Shown here in pieces: positions 42,848 to 52,208 of a DNA stretch of 64,000 nt (positions are counted from its first letter, which is position 1; every line of letters starts with the position of its first letter). Below the pieces are notes generated by a model. That model did no database searches. It had not been told where the DNA came from and worked only from the letters and a program-made list of their open reading frames with translations. A program made the translations under genes and the position numbers. The DNA lies in contig NZ_FNZM01000002.1 of NCBI RefSeq assembly GCF_900109265.1, positions 372,001 to 436,000 of the forward strand, read 5' to 3'. The DNA is from Paraburkholderia tropica. GTDB lineage: Bacteria; Pseudomonadota; Gammaproteobacteria; Burkholderiales; Burkholderiaceae.

Positions 42848-44533
42848 ATGGAATGGCTACATGACATCTTTCACAAATCTCCGGAAATCGCTCTGTTCCT
42901 CTCGCTGGCCGTGGGTTACTGGATCGGCCAGATCAATTTCGGCAAGTTCCAGTTAGGCGGCGTGGGCGGGTCGCTGCTCGCGGCCGTGGTCATCAGTCAG
43001 GCGGGCGTGACCATCGACAACGGCGTGAAGTCGGTGATGTTCGCGGTGTTCATCTACGCCGTGGGTTACGACTCCGGGCCGGGCTTTTTCAACTCGCTCA
43101 ACCGCAAGACGCTGCGTGAGATCGCCATGGCCGTGTTCATGGCCGTCGCGGGCCTCGTCACGGTGGTCATCTGCGCGAAGCTCTTTCACCTCAACAAGGG
43201 TCTCGCCGCCGGTCTCGCGGCGGGCGGCATGACGCAATCGGCGATCATCGGCACGGCCGGCGACGCCATCGCGCGTCTGGGTCTGCCGGCCGATCAGGTG
43301 AAAGCGATGCAGGCCGACGTGGCGATCGGCTATGCCGTGACCTATGTGTTCGGTTCGCTCGGCGCGATCATCGTCTGCGTGAACATCCTGCCGAAGTTCA
43401 TGGGCCGCAGCCTCAAGGACGCGTCGATGGACGCCGAACGCGAAATGGCGGGCGGCTCGGCGGCGAGCGGGCCGGGCCAGATCACGGCGCTGCCCGAACT
43501 GTTCGGCCGCGTGTTCCGCGTGGACGCGGGCGCGGGCCAGACGGTCAAGCAGCTCGAAGCGGCGGAGAAGGATTTCATCGCGATCGAGAAGATCCGGCGC
43601 GCGGGCAAGGTGCTCGATTCGACGCCCGATTTCGTGCTGAGCCGCGACGACGTGGTGCTCGTGGTCGGCCGCCGCGAGCAGATGGTCGAAGTGGGCGCGC
43701 TGATCGGGCCGGAAGTGCCGGACTCGGGCGGCATGAGCCTTGTGATGCAGACGCGCCAGCTCGTCTTCACGAAGAAGGGCATGAATCACACGACGATCGC
43801 CGACGTGCGCAAGAACGTCGATCGCGACATGCGCCACGGCGTCTACATCGAGAAGATCGAGCGTGCGGGTCAGCCCGTGCCGGTGCTGCCGCAGACGCAG
43901 CTCGAACACGGCGACGTCATCACGATCTACGGCACGGCCACCGACACCAAACGCGCCGTGCAGGAAGCCGGCTACGAGCTTGCGTACAGCAACAAGACCG
44001 ACTTCATCTACATGGGCGTCGGCCTCGTGCTCGGCTTGCTGATCGGCCTGATCGTGGTGAACGTGGCGGGCATTCCGCTCACGCTCGGCTCGGGCGGCGG
44101 CTGCCTGCTCGCGGGTCTGCTGTTCGGCTGGATGCGCGGCAAGCATCCGATGTACGGCGTGATGCCGCCCGCGGCCTCGCAACTGCTCAAGGACTTCGGG
44201 CTCGCGGCGTTCGTCGCCGTGGTGGGTCTGAACTCCGGCCTCCAGGCGGTGGTGACGGTCAAGCAGAGCGGCATCACGATCTTCCTGCTCGGCGTGGTGG
44301 TGACCATCGTGCCGCTGATTCTCACCATGCTGTTTGGCCGCTACGTGCTGAAGTACAACAACGCGGCGATTCTCGCGGGCGCGCTGTCCGGCTCGCGCAG
44401 TGCGAACCCGGCGTTCGGCGGCATTCTCGACAAGGCCGAGAGCGCCGTGCCGACCGTGCCGTTCGCCATCACCTACGCGATCGCCAATGTGCTGCTCACG
44501 CTGCTCGGGCCGCTCGTGGTCGGTCTCGCATGA
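42848..44533 (+). CDS. aspT: AspT-family antiporter (second copy)
   Basis: A 561-residue paralogue of the preceding gene with the same two-part membrane plan. It begins MEWLHDIFHKSPEIALFLSLAVGYWIGQINFGKFQLGGVGGSLLAAVVISQAG. Matching TrkA_C-like domains contain DDVVLVVGRREQMVEVGALIG and GDVITIYGTATDTKRAVQEAGYELAY. The C-terminal helices contain GSGGGCLLAGLLFGWMRGKHPMYG and SGSRSANPAFGGILDKAESAVPTVPFAITYA. The last resembles the conserved P-S-A site better than copy 1, making this the likelier true AspT. The frame is open upstream, but homology starts at 42848. Confidence 0.9.
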   Translation: MEWLHDIFHKSPEIALFLSLAVGYWIGQINFGKFQLGGVGGSLLAAVVISQAGVTIDNGVKSVMFAVFIYAVGYDSGPGFFNSLNRKTLREIAMAVFMAVAGLVTVVICAKLFHLNKGLAAGLAAGGMTQSAIIGTAGDAIARLGLPADQVKAMQADVAIGYAVTYVFGSLGAIIVCVNILPKFMGRSLKDASMDAEREMAGGSAASGPGQITALPELFGRVFRVDAGAGQTVKQLEAAEKDFIAIEKIRRAGKVLDSTPDFVLSRDDVVLVVGRREQMVEVGALIGPEVPDSGGMSLVMQTRQLVFTKKGMNHTTIADVRKNVDRDMRHGVYIEKIERAGQPVPVLPQTQLEHGDVITIYGTATDTKRAVQEAGYELAYSNKTDFIYMGVGLVLGLLIGLIVVNVAGIPLTLGSGGGCLLAGLLFGWMRGKHPMYGVMPPAASQLLKDFGLAAFVAVVGLNSGLQAVVTVKQSGITIFLLGVVVTIVPLILTMLFGRYVLKYNNAAILAGALSGSRSANPAFGGILDKAESAVPTVPFAITYAIANVLLTLLGPLVVGLA

Positions 44534-44686
44534 CATGAAGCCAAAGCGGGCCGCGCGAGGAGCGCAGGCCCGTCCTCGATGATCTGTCGAAACGCGCGCC
44601 GCGTTCCACGCAACGACGACGTTCACCGCGCACGGTGAGCATGACGAACGAAGCGGCGCGCATCACGTCTTCCAATGGAGAGCACC

Positions 44687-46348
44687 ATGGCAAAAGGTAA
44701 AGGCAACGATACGAAGGAAAAGGCGGGTCTCGACGCACTGAGCCCGTTCGAGCTCAAGGACGAACTGATCAAGGCGGCCGGCGGCGGCGCGGCCGAACGT
44801 CCGGCCAACTTCTCGATGCTCAACGCGGGTCGCGGCAACCCCAACTTCCTCGCCACCATTCCGCGCCACGGCTTCTGGCAGCTCGGTCTCTTCGCGATGC
44901 GCGAATCGGAGCGCTCGTTCTCGTACATGCCCGAAGGCGTGGGCGGCTTCCCGCAGCGCGCCGGCATCGTCGAGCGCTTCGACCAGTTCCTGCACGAAAA
45001 GCACGGCGAACCGGGCATCGACTTCATTGGCGGCGCGGTGTCGTATGTGCGCGACCAGCTCGGTCTTTCCGCGGGCGATTTCCTCTACGAAATGTGCGAA
45101 GGCATTCTGGCCTGTAACTATCCGGTGCCCGACCGCATGCTCAAGCTCTCGGAGATCATCGTCGGGCAGTATCTGCGCCGCGAGATGATCGGCAAGCATC
45201 CGTTCGTGGGCGAGTTCGACGTGTTCGCGGTGGAAGGCGGCACGGCGGCCATGACGTACATCTTCAACACGATGCGCGAGAACTTCCTGATCAAGGCGGG
45301 CGACACCATCGCGCTCGGCATGCCGATCTTCACGCCGTACATCGAGATTCCCGAACTCAACGACTATCAGCTCAACGTCGTGCATCTGAATGCGACCGTC
45401 GAGAACCACTGGCAGTACTCGAAGAAGGAACTCGACAAGCTGCGCGATCCGAAGGTCAAGGCGTTCTTCCTCGTGAATCCGAGCAATCCGCCGTCGGTGA
45501 AGATCGATGACGAAAGCCTCGAATACATCGCCGAGATCATCAAGGAACGTCCGGACCTGATCCTGCTGACCGACGACGTGTACGGCACCTTCGCCGACAA
45601 CTTCGTTTCGCTGTTCGCGCTCGCGCCGAAGAACACGATTCTCGTGTACTCGTATTCGAAGTATTTCGGCGCGACCGGCTGGCGTCTGGGCGCGATCGCG
45701 ACGCATCGCGACAACGTGCTCGACGCCACGCTCGCGAAGCTGCCGAAGGACGAAAAGAAGATCCTGCACAAGCGCTACGAGTCGATCACGACGGAGCCGG
45801 ACAAGCTCAAGTTCATCGACCGTCTGGTGGCCGACAGCCGCACCGTCGCGCTCAATCACACGGCCGGTCTGTCGACGCCGCAGCAGGTGCAGATGGTCCT
45901 GTTCTCGCTGTTCTCGCTGATGGATACGCCCGACGCGTACAAGAACGCGCTCAAGCGCGTGATCCGCAGCCGCAAGCGCGCGCTGTTCGAAGAGATGGGC
46001 ATCGCCTACGACGAGAGCGATCCGAACCAGGTCGATTACTACACGATTCTCGACATGGAATATCTGGGCGAGAAGCTGTTCGGGCGCGACTTCGTCGAGT
46101 GGCTGCTCAAGCAGGTCCAGCCCAACGAGCTGCTGTTCCGTCTCGCGAGCGAAGCGCGCGTCGTGCTGCTGCCGGGCAAGGGCTTCGGCACGCCGCATCC
46201 GTCGGGCCGCGTGTCGCTCGCGAACCTCAACGAGTCGGATTACCGCAAGATCGGCCGCGCGGTGCGCAAGCTCACCGAGGAATACGTGCAGCGCTACAAC
46301 GAGGCGACGGGCAAGAAGCTCGCGACCGATACGGTGCAGAAGAAGTAA
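44687..46348 (+). CDS. asdA: Aspartate 4-decarboxylase
   Basis: PLP enzyme converting L-aspartate to L-alanine and CO2, also with aspartate aminotransferase activity. The 553-residue protein has the fold-type I signatures NPSNPPSVK, LLTDDVYGTFADNF and SYSKYFGATGWRLG with PLP lysine K325. The large size and ERSFSYMPEGVGGFPQRAG are typical of the dodecameric decarboxylase. Together with AspT it forms a decarboxylation cycle that exports alanine and builds proton motive force. The ATG at 44687 follows a GGAG; another lies four codons upstream. Confidence 0.94.
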   Translation: MAKGKGNDTKEKAGLDALSPFELKDELIKAAGGGAAERPANFSMLNAGRGNPNFLATIPRHGFWQLGLFAMRESERSFSYMPEGVGGFPQRAGIVERFDQFLHEKHGEPGIDFIGGAVSYVRDQLGLSAGDFLYEMCEGILACNYPVPDRMLKLSEIIVGQYLRREMIGKHPFVGEFDVFAVEGGTAAMTYIFNTMRENFLIKAGDTIALGMPIFTPYIEIPELNDYQLNVVHLNATVENHWQYSKKELDKLRDPKVKAFFLVNPSNPPSVKIDDESLEYIAEIIKERPDLILLTDDVYGTFADNFVSLFALAPKNTILVYSYSKYFGATGWRLGAIATHRDNVLDATLAKLPKDEKKILHKRYESITTEPDKLKFIDRLVADSRTVALNHTAGLSTPQQVQMVLFSLFSLMDTPDAYKNALKRVIRSRKRALFEEMGIAYDESDPNQVDYYTILDMEYLGEKLFGRDFVEWLLKQVQPNELLFRLASEARVVLLPGKGFGTPHPSGRVSLANLNESDYRKIGRAVRKLTEEYVQRYNEATGKKLATDTVQKK

Positions 46349-46370
46349 GGCATCGATATCGGCTGCGATG

Positions 46371-46413
46371 AAAAAAACCGCCCGCAGCGCGAAGCGCGTT
46401 GCGGGCGGTTTTT
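46371..46413. terminator. Bidirectional terminator after asdA
   Basis: A stem of about 18 bp (AAAAACCGCCCGCAGCGC with its complement, one bulge) flanked by A and T runs, between convergent asdA and the MFS gene. Confidence 0.88.
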
Positions 46414-46450
46414 CTATTGGGTGCGGTGAAGCCGCGAGTCTGACGAAAAC

Positions 46451-47686
46451 TCAGTCGGCGCGTTGTGTGGCGCTCGCGGCGGCTTTCGCTTCGGCGGCCG
46501 CCTTCACGCTCTTGCGATGCAGCGAGACCGACAGCGCCACGGCCGCCGCCGACGCAATCGCCGCGAACAGATACACCGAGCCATAGCCGAACAGATTCGC
46601 CACATAGCCCGCGAGCGGGCCGGTGATGCCGAGCGACAGATCGAGGAACACCGAGTACGCCGAGAGCGCCGCGCCGCGGCTCGCCGCCGGCACGAGGCCC
46701 ACCGCCTCGACGCCCAGCGCCGGAAACACGAGCGCGAAGCCGAAGCCCGTGAGCGCCGCGCCCGCGAGCGCGAAATGCGGCGTCGGCGCGAGCCACAGCA
46801 GCAAAAGACCGGCGCACTCGCACGAGAACGAGGCGATGGCCACGCGGAAGCCGCCGAAGGTCTTGATGGTGTTGGCGAACAGCAGGCGCGCGCCGATGAA
46901 CATCAGGCCGAACAGCGTCAGCGAGAACGCGGCGTTGTCCCAGTGGCGCGCCGCGTAGAACAGCGTGATGAAAGTGGCGATCGAGCCGAAACCCGCCGAG
47001 CCGAGCGCGAGGCCAATGCCGTGCGGCAGCACGCGCGTGAACACGCTGCGGTACGACATGCGCTCGCCGTGCACGACCGGCACCGGCGCGATCGGGCGCG
47101 CGAGCCAGAAGCCGAGCGCGGCCAGCGCGATCACGGAGACGCCGAGCGTCCAGTAGCCGACGAAATGCACCATCTCCACGCCGAGCGGCGCGCCCAGCGC
47201 GAGCGCGCCATAGGTGGCGATGCCGTTCCACGAAATCACCTTGGCGTTGTGCGAGGTGCCCACGCGGCCGATGCCCCAGAGGATCGCGCCCGTGCCGCAC
47301 AGGCTTTCGCCGCAGCCGAGCAGCAGGCGGCTCACGACCAGCAGCGTCAGCGAGAGGCCGGGCCAGTGATCGACGAGCGTGCCGAGCAGCAGCAGCACGC
47401 CGCTCGCGCCGCAGATCATCAGGCCGATCGACACGGTTTTCTTCGGGCCGAGCGTGTCCGCCGAGCGGCCGGCGAGGGCGCGCGAGCAGAGCGTCGCGAT
47501 GTATTGCACGCTGATCGCCGCGCCCGCCACCACGGTGCTGAAACCGAGGTCGTTGTGCACGTAGCCCGGCAGCACGGCAAGCGGAATGCCGATCGTCAGG
47601 TAGCAGAGGAAGGTGAAAAAGACGACCGGAATGATCTGCAGGGTCGTCGATGCGGCGGAGCGCGGGGGCGCCAAATCAGCGGACAT
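46451..47686 (-). CDS. MFS transporter (YhhS/YfcJ-like)
   Basis: A 411-residue 12-helix major facilitator protein. [53 protein letters not shown] at the N-terminus and [23 protein letters not shown] identify the YhhS/YfcJ branch, often labelled arabinose or glyphosate-resistance transporters. The start at 47686 matches that motif; a frame to 48010 has no homology. It is divergent from the xanthine dehydrogenase operon, so a purine role is possible but unsupported. Confidence 0.87.
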   Translation of the reverse strand: MSADLAPPRSAASTTLQIIPVVFFTFLCYLTIGIPLAVLPGYVHNDLGFSTVVAGAAISVQYIATLCSRALAGRSADTLGPKKTVSIGLMICGASGVLLLLGTLVDHWPGLSLTLLVVSRLLLGCGESLCGTGAILWGIGRVGTSHNAKVISWNGIATYGALALGAPLGVEMVHFVGYWTLGVSVIALAALGFWLARPIAPVPVVHGERMSYRSVFTRVLPHGIGLALGSAGFGSIATFITLFYAARHWDNAAFSLTLFGLMFIGARLLFANTIKTFGGFRVAIASFSCECAGLLLLWLAPTPHFALAGAALTGFGFALVFPALGVEAVGLVPAASRGAALSAYSVFLDLSLGITGPLAGYVANLFGYGSVYLFAAIASAAAVALSVSLHRKSVKAAAEAKAAASATQRAD

Positions 47687-48181
47687 GGGGAAAACGCGGA
47701 TGGAAAACGGCGGGAAAGGCGTGATTGTCCCATGGAACCGGTTCTTATGCAGACGTTGAAAAAACGTTTCGGTGAGCGGAACAACACCTTTTGCGCGTGT
47801 TTCGCTGCTTAAACGTTCTGTCATCTGCGCAGGCGGAAATGGGCGAGGTTGCGCGATGTTGGCGCAATTTGGCGAGCCCGGACGCCGCCAGGCCGTGTCA
47901 TCGCGGAAAAAACGGGGCGCGAGCGCCGGGATGAGGCATCGACGCGGAGATTTCGGTGTCCTGTTTGCGTGAAACGTGAGAGAAATAACGCAATCAGGAC
48001 GTCGCGACATAAGCCCGCCATGCGCGTGCGAGCGCGATTTATCGTCTCAACGATATATCCCCCATGCACTTGCGCCTATGGGATCGCAATATTGGTGGTG
48101 ATAGCTTTCAAATCGTCCACTGTTGCGTGGCGAGCCGCAGACGCTTGCCGCGCACACGCATACAACGACGAGCCAGAAACC
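47687..48181. promoter_or_regulatory. Divergent control region upstream of xdhA
   Basis: A 495-bp gap with two dyads. One is a 13-bp inverted repeat with a single mismatch, GTCCTGTTTGCGT (47958-47970) and ACGCAATCAGGAC (47988-48000), 17 bp apart. The other is TATCGT-CTCA-ACGATA at 48040-48055. Both lie upstream of xdhA and are candidate operators; the first could also fold as an RNA hairpin. No open frame within it looks real. Confidence 0.5.
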
Positions 48182-49777
48182 ATGAATCAGCCGATCCGCT
48201 TTTATCACCGCAACGCGATCCGCGAAGTCAGCGACGCGGGCGTGACCCGCACCGTCCTTCAATACCTGCGCGAAGACGCGCGCTGCACCGGCACCAAGGA
48301 AGGCTGCGCCGAAGGCGATTGCGGCGCGTGCACGGTCGTCGTGGGCGAGCGCACCGCCGAGGGCGGCGTCAGCTTCAAGGCCGTCAACGCCTGCATCCAG
48401 TTCCTGCCGACGCTCGACGGCAAGGCGCTCTTCACGGTCGAAGACCTGCGCCAGCCCGACGGCTCGCTGCATCCCGTGCAGCAGGCGATGGTCGATTGCC
48501 ACGGCTCGCAGTGCGGCTTCTGCACGCCCGGTTTCGTCATGTCGATGTGGTCGCTCTACGAGAAGCACGGCCATGAACACAGCCACGAGCACAGCCACGA
48601 GCAAGCGGCGCAAGGCTGCGCGGGCAAGGCGTCGTGCAGCGTGCCGTCGCGCGACGAGATCGCCAATGCGCTCACGGGCAATCTGTGCCGCTGCACGGGT
48701 TATCGGCCGATCCTCGACGCCGCCGAGCAGATGTTCAAGCTCGACGCGCCCAAGGCGCCCGTCGACGTGAAGGCGATCGCGGCCTCGCTCGCGACGATCG
48801 AGCGCGCCGAGACCTTCCACTACGAGCATCGCGGCCAGCAGTTCGACGCGCCGCGCACGGTCGAGGCGCTCGCCGCGATCAAGGCCGCGCGCCCGAACAC
48901 GCGCATTCTCGCGGGCAGCACCGATATCGGCCTGTGGGTCACGAAGCAGATGCGCGATCTCGGCGACATCGTCTACGTGGGGCAGGTCGAGGCGATGCGC
49001 GCGATCGACGTGGACGAGCAATGGATACGCATCGGCGCGGGCGTGACGGTCGAGCGCGCCTATGCCGAACTCGTGAAGCACTATCCCGAACTCGAAGAAA
49101 TGTGGCTGCGTTTCGCCTCGCTGCCGATCCGCAATGCGGGCACGCTCGGCGGCAACGTGGCGAACGGCTCGCCGATCGGCGACTCGATGCCGGGCCTGAT
49201 CGCACTGGGCGCGCGCGTGGTGCTGCGCGGCGGCGAAGTCGAGCGCGAGCTGGCGCTCGAAGACCTCTATCTCGCGTACCAGAAGAAGGACATGGCCGAA
49301 CACGAATTCGTGCTCGCGCTCAAGGTGCCCACGCGCAGCGGCGCGCGCGCGAATCTGAAATTCCGCACCTACAAGGTCTCGAAGCGTTTCGACTCCGATA
49401 TCTCGGCCGTGTGCGCCGCGTTTTCGTATCTCGCCGATGGCGAGCATGGCGAGACGATCCGCGAGCCGCGCATCGCGTTCGGCGGCATGGCGGCCACACC
49501 GAAGCGCGCGAGCCACGCCGAAGCCGTGCTCGCCGATGCGCAGTGGCACGAAGCCACCGTGCAGGCCGCGATGATCGCGCTCGGCAACGACTACGCGCCG
49601 CTCTCGGACATGCGCGCGACGAGCGAGTATCGGCTCGAATCGGCGAAGAACACCTTGTATCGCTTCTGGCTGGAAACGCGTCCGCACAATCCGCTCGCGC
49701 CGCAGGCGCTGAACGTGCGCGCGGTGGCGGCGGAAAGTGCGGATAACGCGGACAGCATCGAAAGCAGCGCGGTTTGA
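48182..49777 (+). CDS. xdhA: Xanthine dehydrogenase small subunit (FeS and FAD)
   Basis: Electron-transfer subunit of xanthine dehydrogenase. The 531-residue protein has a plant-type [2Fe-2S] domain (C42, C47, C50 in GCAEGDCGAC, and C71). A second [2Fe-2S] domain follows (CGFC at 111-114 and CRC at 169-171). The FAD domain starts around 215, with ILAGSTDIGLWVTKQMRDLGDIVYV and RNAGTLGGNVANGSPIGDSMP. A histidine-rich insert, HGHEHSHEHSHE at 130-140, splits the second cluster domain. The start at 48182 marks the conserved N-terminus. First of three xdh genes. Confidence 0.95.
   Translation: MNQPIRFYHRNAIREVSDAGVTRTVLQYLREDARCTGTKEGCAEGDCGACTVVVGERTAEGGVSFKAVNACIQFLPTLDGKALFTVEDLRQPDGSLHPVQQAMVDCHGSQCGFCTPGFVMSMWSLYEKHGHEHSHEHSHEQAAQGCAGKASCSVPSRDEIANALTGNLCRCTGYRPILDAAEQMFKLDAPKAPVDVKAIAASLATIERAETFHYEHRGQQFDAPRTVEALAAIKAARPNTRILAGSTDIGLWVTKQMRDLGDIVYVGQVEAMRAIDVDEQWIRIGAGVTVERAYAELVKHYPELEEMWLRFASLPIRNAGTLGGNVANGSPIGDSMPGLIALGARVVLRGGEVERELALEDLYLAYQKKDMAEHEFVLALKVPTRSGARANLKFRTYKVSKRFDSDISAVCAAFSYLADGEHGETIREPRIAFGGMAATPKRASHAEAVLADAQWHEATVQAAMIALGNDYAPLSDMRATSEYRLESAKNTLYRFWLETRPHNPLAPQALNVRAVAAESADNADSIESSAV
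48568..48604. repeat. 12-bp repeat encoding the His-rich insert of XdhA
   Basis: Tandem, near-perfect copies of CACAGCCACGAG in frame within xdhA, giving the alternating His-Ser-His-Glu sequence. Confidence 0.75.
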
Positions 49778-49825
49778 CCGGACAGGAAACGGGAAAAAGC
49801 GAAACAACATACGGAGAACGACATC

Positions 49826-52180
49826 ATGAACCAGCAAGCCGAACCGTTCCTGGAAGAAGCGAAAGCGCGCGAGCCGTTCGCGCAGGTCCACGTCTCGCGG
49901 CCGCACGAATCGGCGCATCTGCACGTGAGCGGGCGCGCCACCTACACCGACGACATTCCGGTCGTCGCGGGCACGCTGCACGCGGCGCTCGGTCTCTCGC
50001 AGAAAGCGCATGCGCGCATCGTCGCGATGAATCTCGCCAAGGTGCGCGCGACGCCCGGCGTTGTCGCCGTGCTCACCGCCGAGGACATTCCGGGCGTGAA
50101 CGATTGCGGCCCGATCATCCACGACGATCCGGTGCTCGCGGACGGCGTCGTGCAATACGTCGGCCAGCCGATGTTCGTCGTGGTGGCGACGTCGCACGAT
50201 ACGGCGCGTCTCGCCGCGCGCCGCGCCGAAATCGACTATGAGGAACTGCCGCCGATCCTCACGGCGCAGCAGGCGCGCGCCGCGCAGCAATACGTGTTGC
50301 CGCCGATGAAGCTCGCGCGCGGCGACGCGTCCACGCGCGCGGCGCGGGCCGCGCATCGTCATGAAGGCGAGATGCTGCTGGGCGGGCAGGAGCAGTTCTA
50401 TCTGGAAGGGCAGATCGCCTACGCCGTGCCGAAGGACGACGACGGCATGCACGTCTGGTGCTCGACGCAGCATCCGAGCGAAATGCAGCACCTTGTCGCG
50501 CATGTGCTGGGCGTGCAATCGCACAACGTGCTGGTGGAATGCCGGCGCATGGGCGGCGGCTTCGGCGGCAAGGAATCGCAGTCGGGCCTGTTCGCGTGCT
50601 GCGCGGCGCTCGCGGCGTGGAAGCTGCTGTGCCCCGTGAAGTTGCGCCCCGATCGCGACGACGACATGATGGTGACCGGCAAGCGTCACGACTTCCACTA
50701 CACGTACGAAGTGGGTTACGACGATCACGGCACCATCGAAGGCGTGAGCGTGGACATGACCTCGCGCTGCGGCTTTTCGGCGGACCTCTCCGGCCCGGTG
50801 ATGACGCGCGCCGTCTGCCACTTCGACAACGCCTACTGGCTGCCCGATGTGTCGATTTCGGGCTTCTGCGGCAAGACCAACACGCAGTCGAACACCGCGT
50901 TCCGCGGCTTCGGCGGCCCGCAGGGCGCGTTTGCGATCGAGTACATCATGGACGACATCGCGCGCTCGCTCGACCTCGATCCGCTCGACGTCCGCAAGCG
51001 CAATCTCTACGGCAAGACGGAGAACAACGAAACGCCGTACGGCCAGACCATCGAAGACAACGTGATTCACGAACTGATCGACGAGCTGGCGCAAACGAGC
51101 GGCTATCGCGCGCGCCGCGCGGCGGTTCGCGCGTTCAACGCGAACAACGAGGTGCTGAAAAAGGGCATCGCGATCACGCCGGTGAAGTTCGGCATCGCGT
51201 TCAACGTCACGCACTTCAACCAGGCGGGTGCGCTGGTGCACATCTACACCGACGGCTCGGTGCTCGTGAACCACGGCGGCACGGAAATGGGCCAGGGGCT
51301 GAACACCAAGGTCGCGCAGGTCGTCGCGCACGAACTCGGCATCGAGTTCGGCCGCGTGCGCGTGACGGCCACCGACACGAGCAAAGTCGCGAATACGTCC
51401 GCCACGGCGGCCTCGACCGGCAGCGATCTGAACGGCAAGGCCGCGCAGGACGCCGCGCGTCAACTGCGCGAGCGGCTTGCGGCGCTCGCGGCTACCACCT
51501 GGGGCAAGGGCGCGGTGAACGCGGCGGACGTGCGGTTCGCGAACGACTGCGCGATCGTCGGCGACGAAGTGGTGCCGTTCGGCACGCTGGTGCAGAAGGC
51601 CTATCTCGCGCGCGTGCAATTGTGGTCCGACGGTTTCTACGCCACGCCCAAGCTCTACTGGGATCAGGCGACGCTGCGCGGCCGACCGTTCTATTACTAC
51701 TCGTATGGCGCGGCCGTGTCCGAAGTCGTGATCGACACGCTCACGGGCGAAATGCGCGTGCTGCGCGCCGATGCGCTGCACGACGTGGGCGATTCGCTGA
51801 ATCCCGCGCTCGACGTGGGGCAAGTGGAAGGCGGCTTCATTCAGGGCATGGGCTGGCTCACGACCGAGGAACTCTGGTGGAAGCCGGACGGCAAGCTCAT
51901 GACGCACGCGCCGTCCACGTACAAGATCCCGACCGTGAACGACACGCCGCCCGAGTTCAGCGTGAAGCTCTTCAAGAACCGCAACGCGGAGGACAGCATT
52001 CACCGCTCGAAGGCCGTGGGCGAGCCGCCGCTGCTGCTGCCGTTCTCGGTGTTCTTCGCGATTCGCGACGCCGTGGCGAGCGTGGCCGATTACCGCTTCA
52101 ATCCGCCGATGAACGCGCCCGCGACCGCCGAGGAAATCCTCAAGAGCGTGCGTGCGGTGCGTGCGATGGCGCGGGCCTGA
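49826..52180 (+). CDS. xdhB: Xanthine dehydrogenase molybdopterin-binding subunit
   Basis: Catalytic subunit that hydroxylates hypoxanthine and xanthine to urate at the molybdenum centre. The 784-residue protein shows HVSGRATYTDDIP near the start, the GGGFGGKE motif, TAFRGFGGPQG with substrate-binding Arg, and NHGGTEMGQGLNTK. The KAVGEPPLLLPFSVFFAIRDAV segment contains the catalytic Glu. It follows xdhA by 48 bp. Electrons pass to XdhA's FeS clusters and FAD, usually to NAD+. Confidence 0.95.
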   Translation: MNQQAEPFLEEAKAREPFAQVHVSRPHESAHLHVSGRATYTDDIPVVAGTLHAALGLSQKAHARIVAMNLAKVRATPGVVAVLTAEDIPGVNDCGPIIHDDPVLADGVVQYVGQPMFVVVATSHDTARLAARRAEIDYEELPPILTAQQARAAQQYVLPPMKLARGDASTRAARAAHRHEGEMLLGGQEQFYLEGQIAYAVPKDDDGMHVWCSTQHPSEMQHLVAHVLGVQSHNVLVECRRMGGGFGGKESQSGLFACCAALAAWKLLCPVKLRPDRDDDMMVTGKRHDFHYTYEVGYDDHGTIEGVSVDMTSRCGFSADLSGPVMTRAVCHFDNAYWLPDVSISGFCGKTNTQSNTAFRGFGGPQGAFAIEYIMDDIARSLDLDPLDVRKRNLYGKTENNETPYGQTIEDNVIHELIDELAQTSGYRARRAAVRAFNANNEVLKKGIAITPVKFGIAFNVTHFNQAGALVHIYTDGSVLVNHGGTEMGQGLNTKVAQVVAHELGIEFGRVRVTATDTSKVANTSATAASTGSDLNGKAAQDAARQLRERLAALAATTWGKGAVNAADVRFANDCAIVGDEVVPFGTLVQKAYLARVQLWSDGFYATPKLYWDQATLRGRPFYYYSYGAAVSEVVIDTLTGEMRVLRADALHDVGDSLNPALDVGQVEGGFIQGMGWLTTEELWWKPDGKLMTHAPSTYKIPTVNDTPPEFSVKLFKNRNAEDSIHRSKAVGEPPLLLPFSVFFAIRDAVASVADYRFNPPMNAPATAEEILKSVRAVRAMARA

Positions 52181-52208
52181 GTCCACGGATCAGCGAGGGA
52201 AACGCAAC

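Noticed and set aside
48047..52186. A 1379-codon open frame on the minus strand opposite xdhA-xdhB.
   Set aside because: Length comes from codon bias of the xdh genes; composition is His/Arg-rich without any family similarity.
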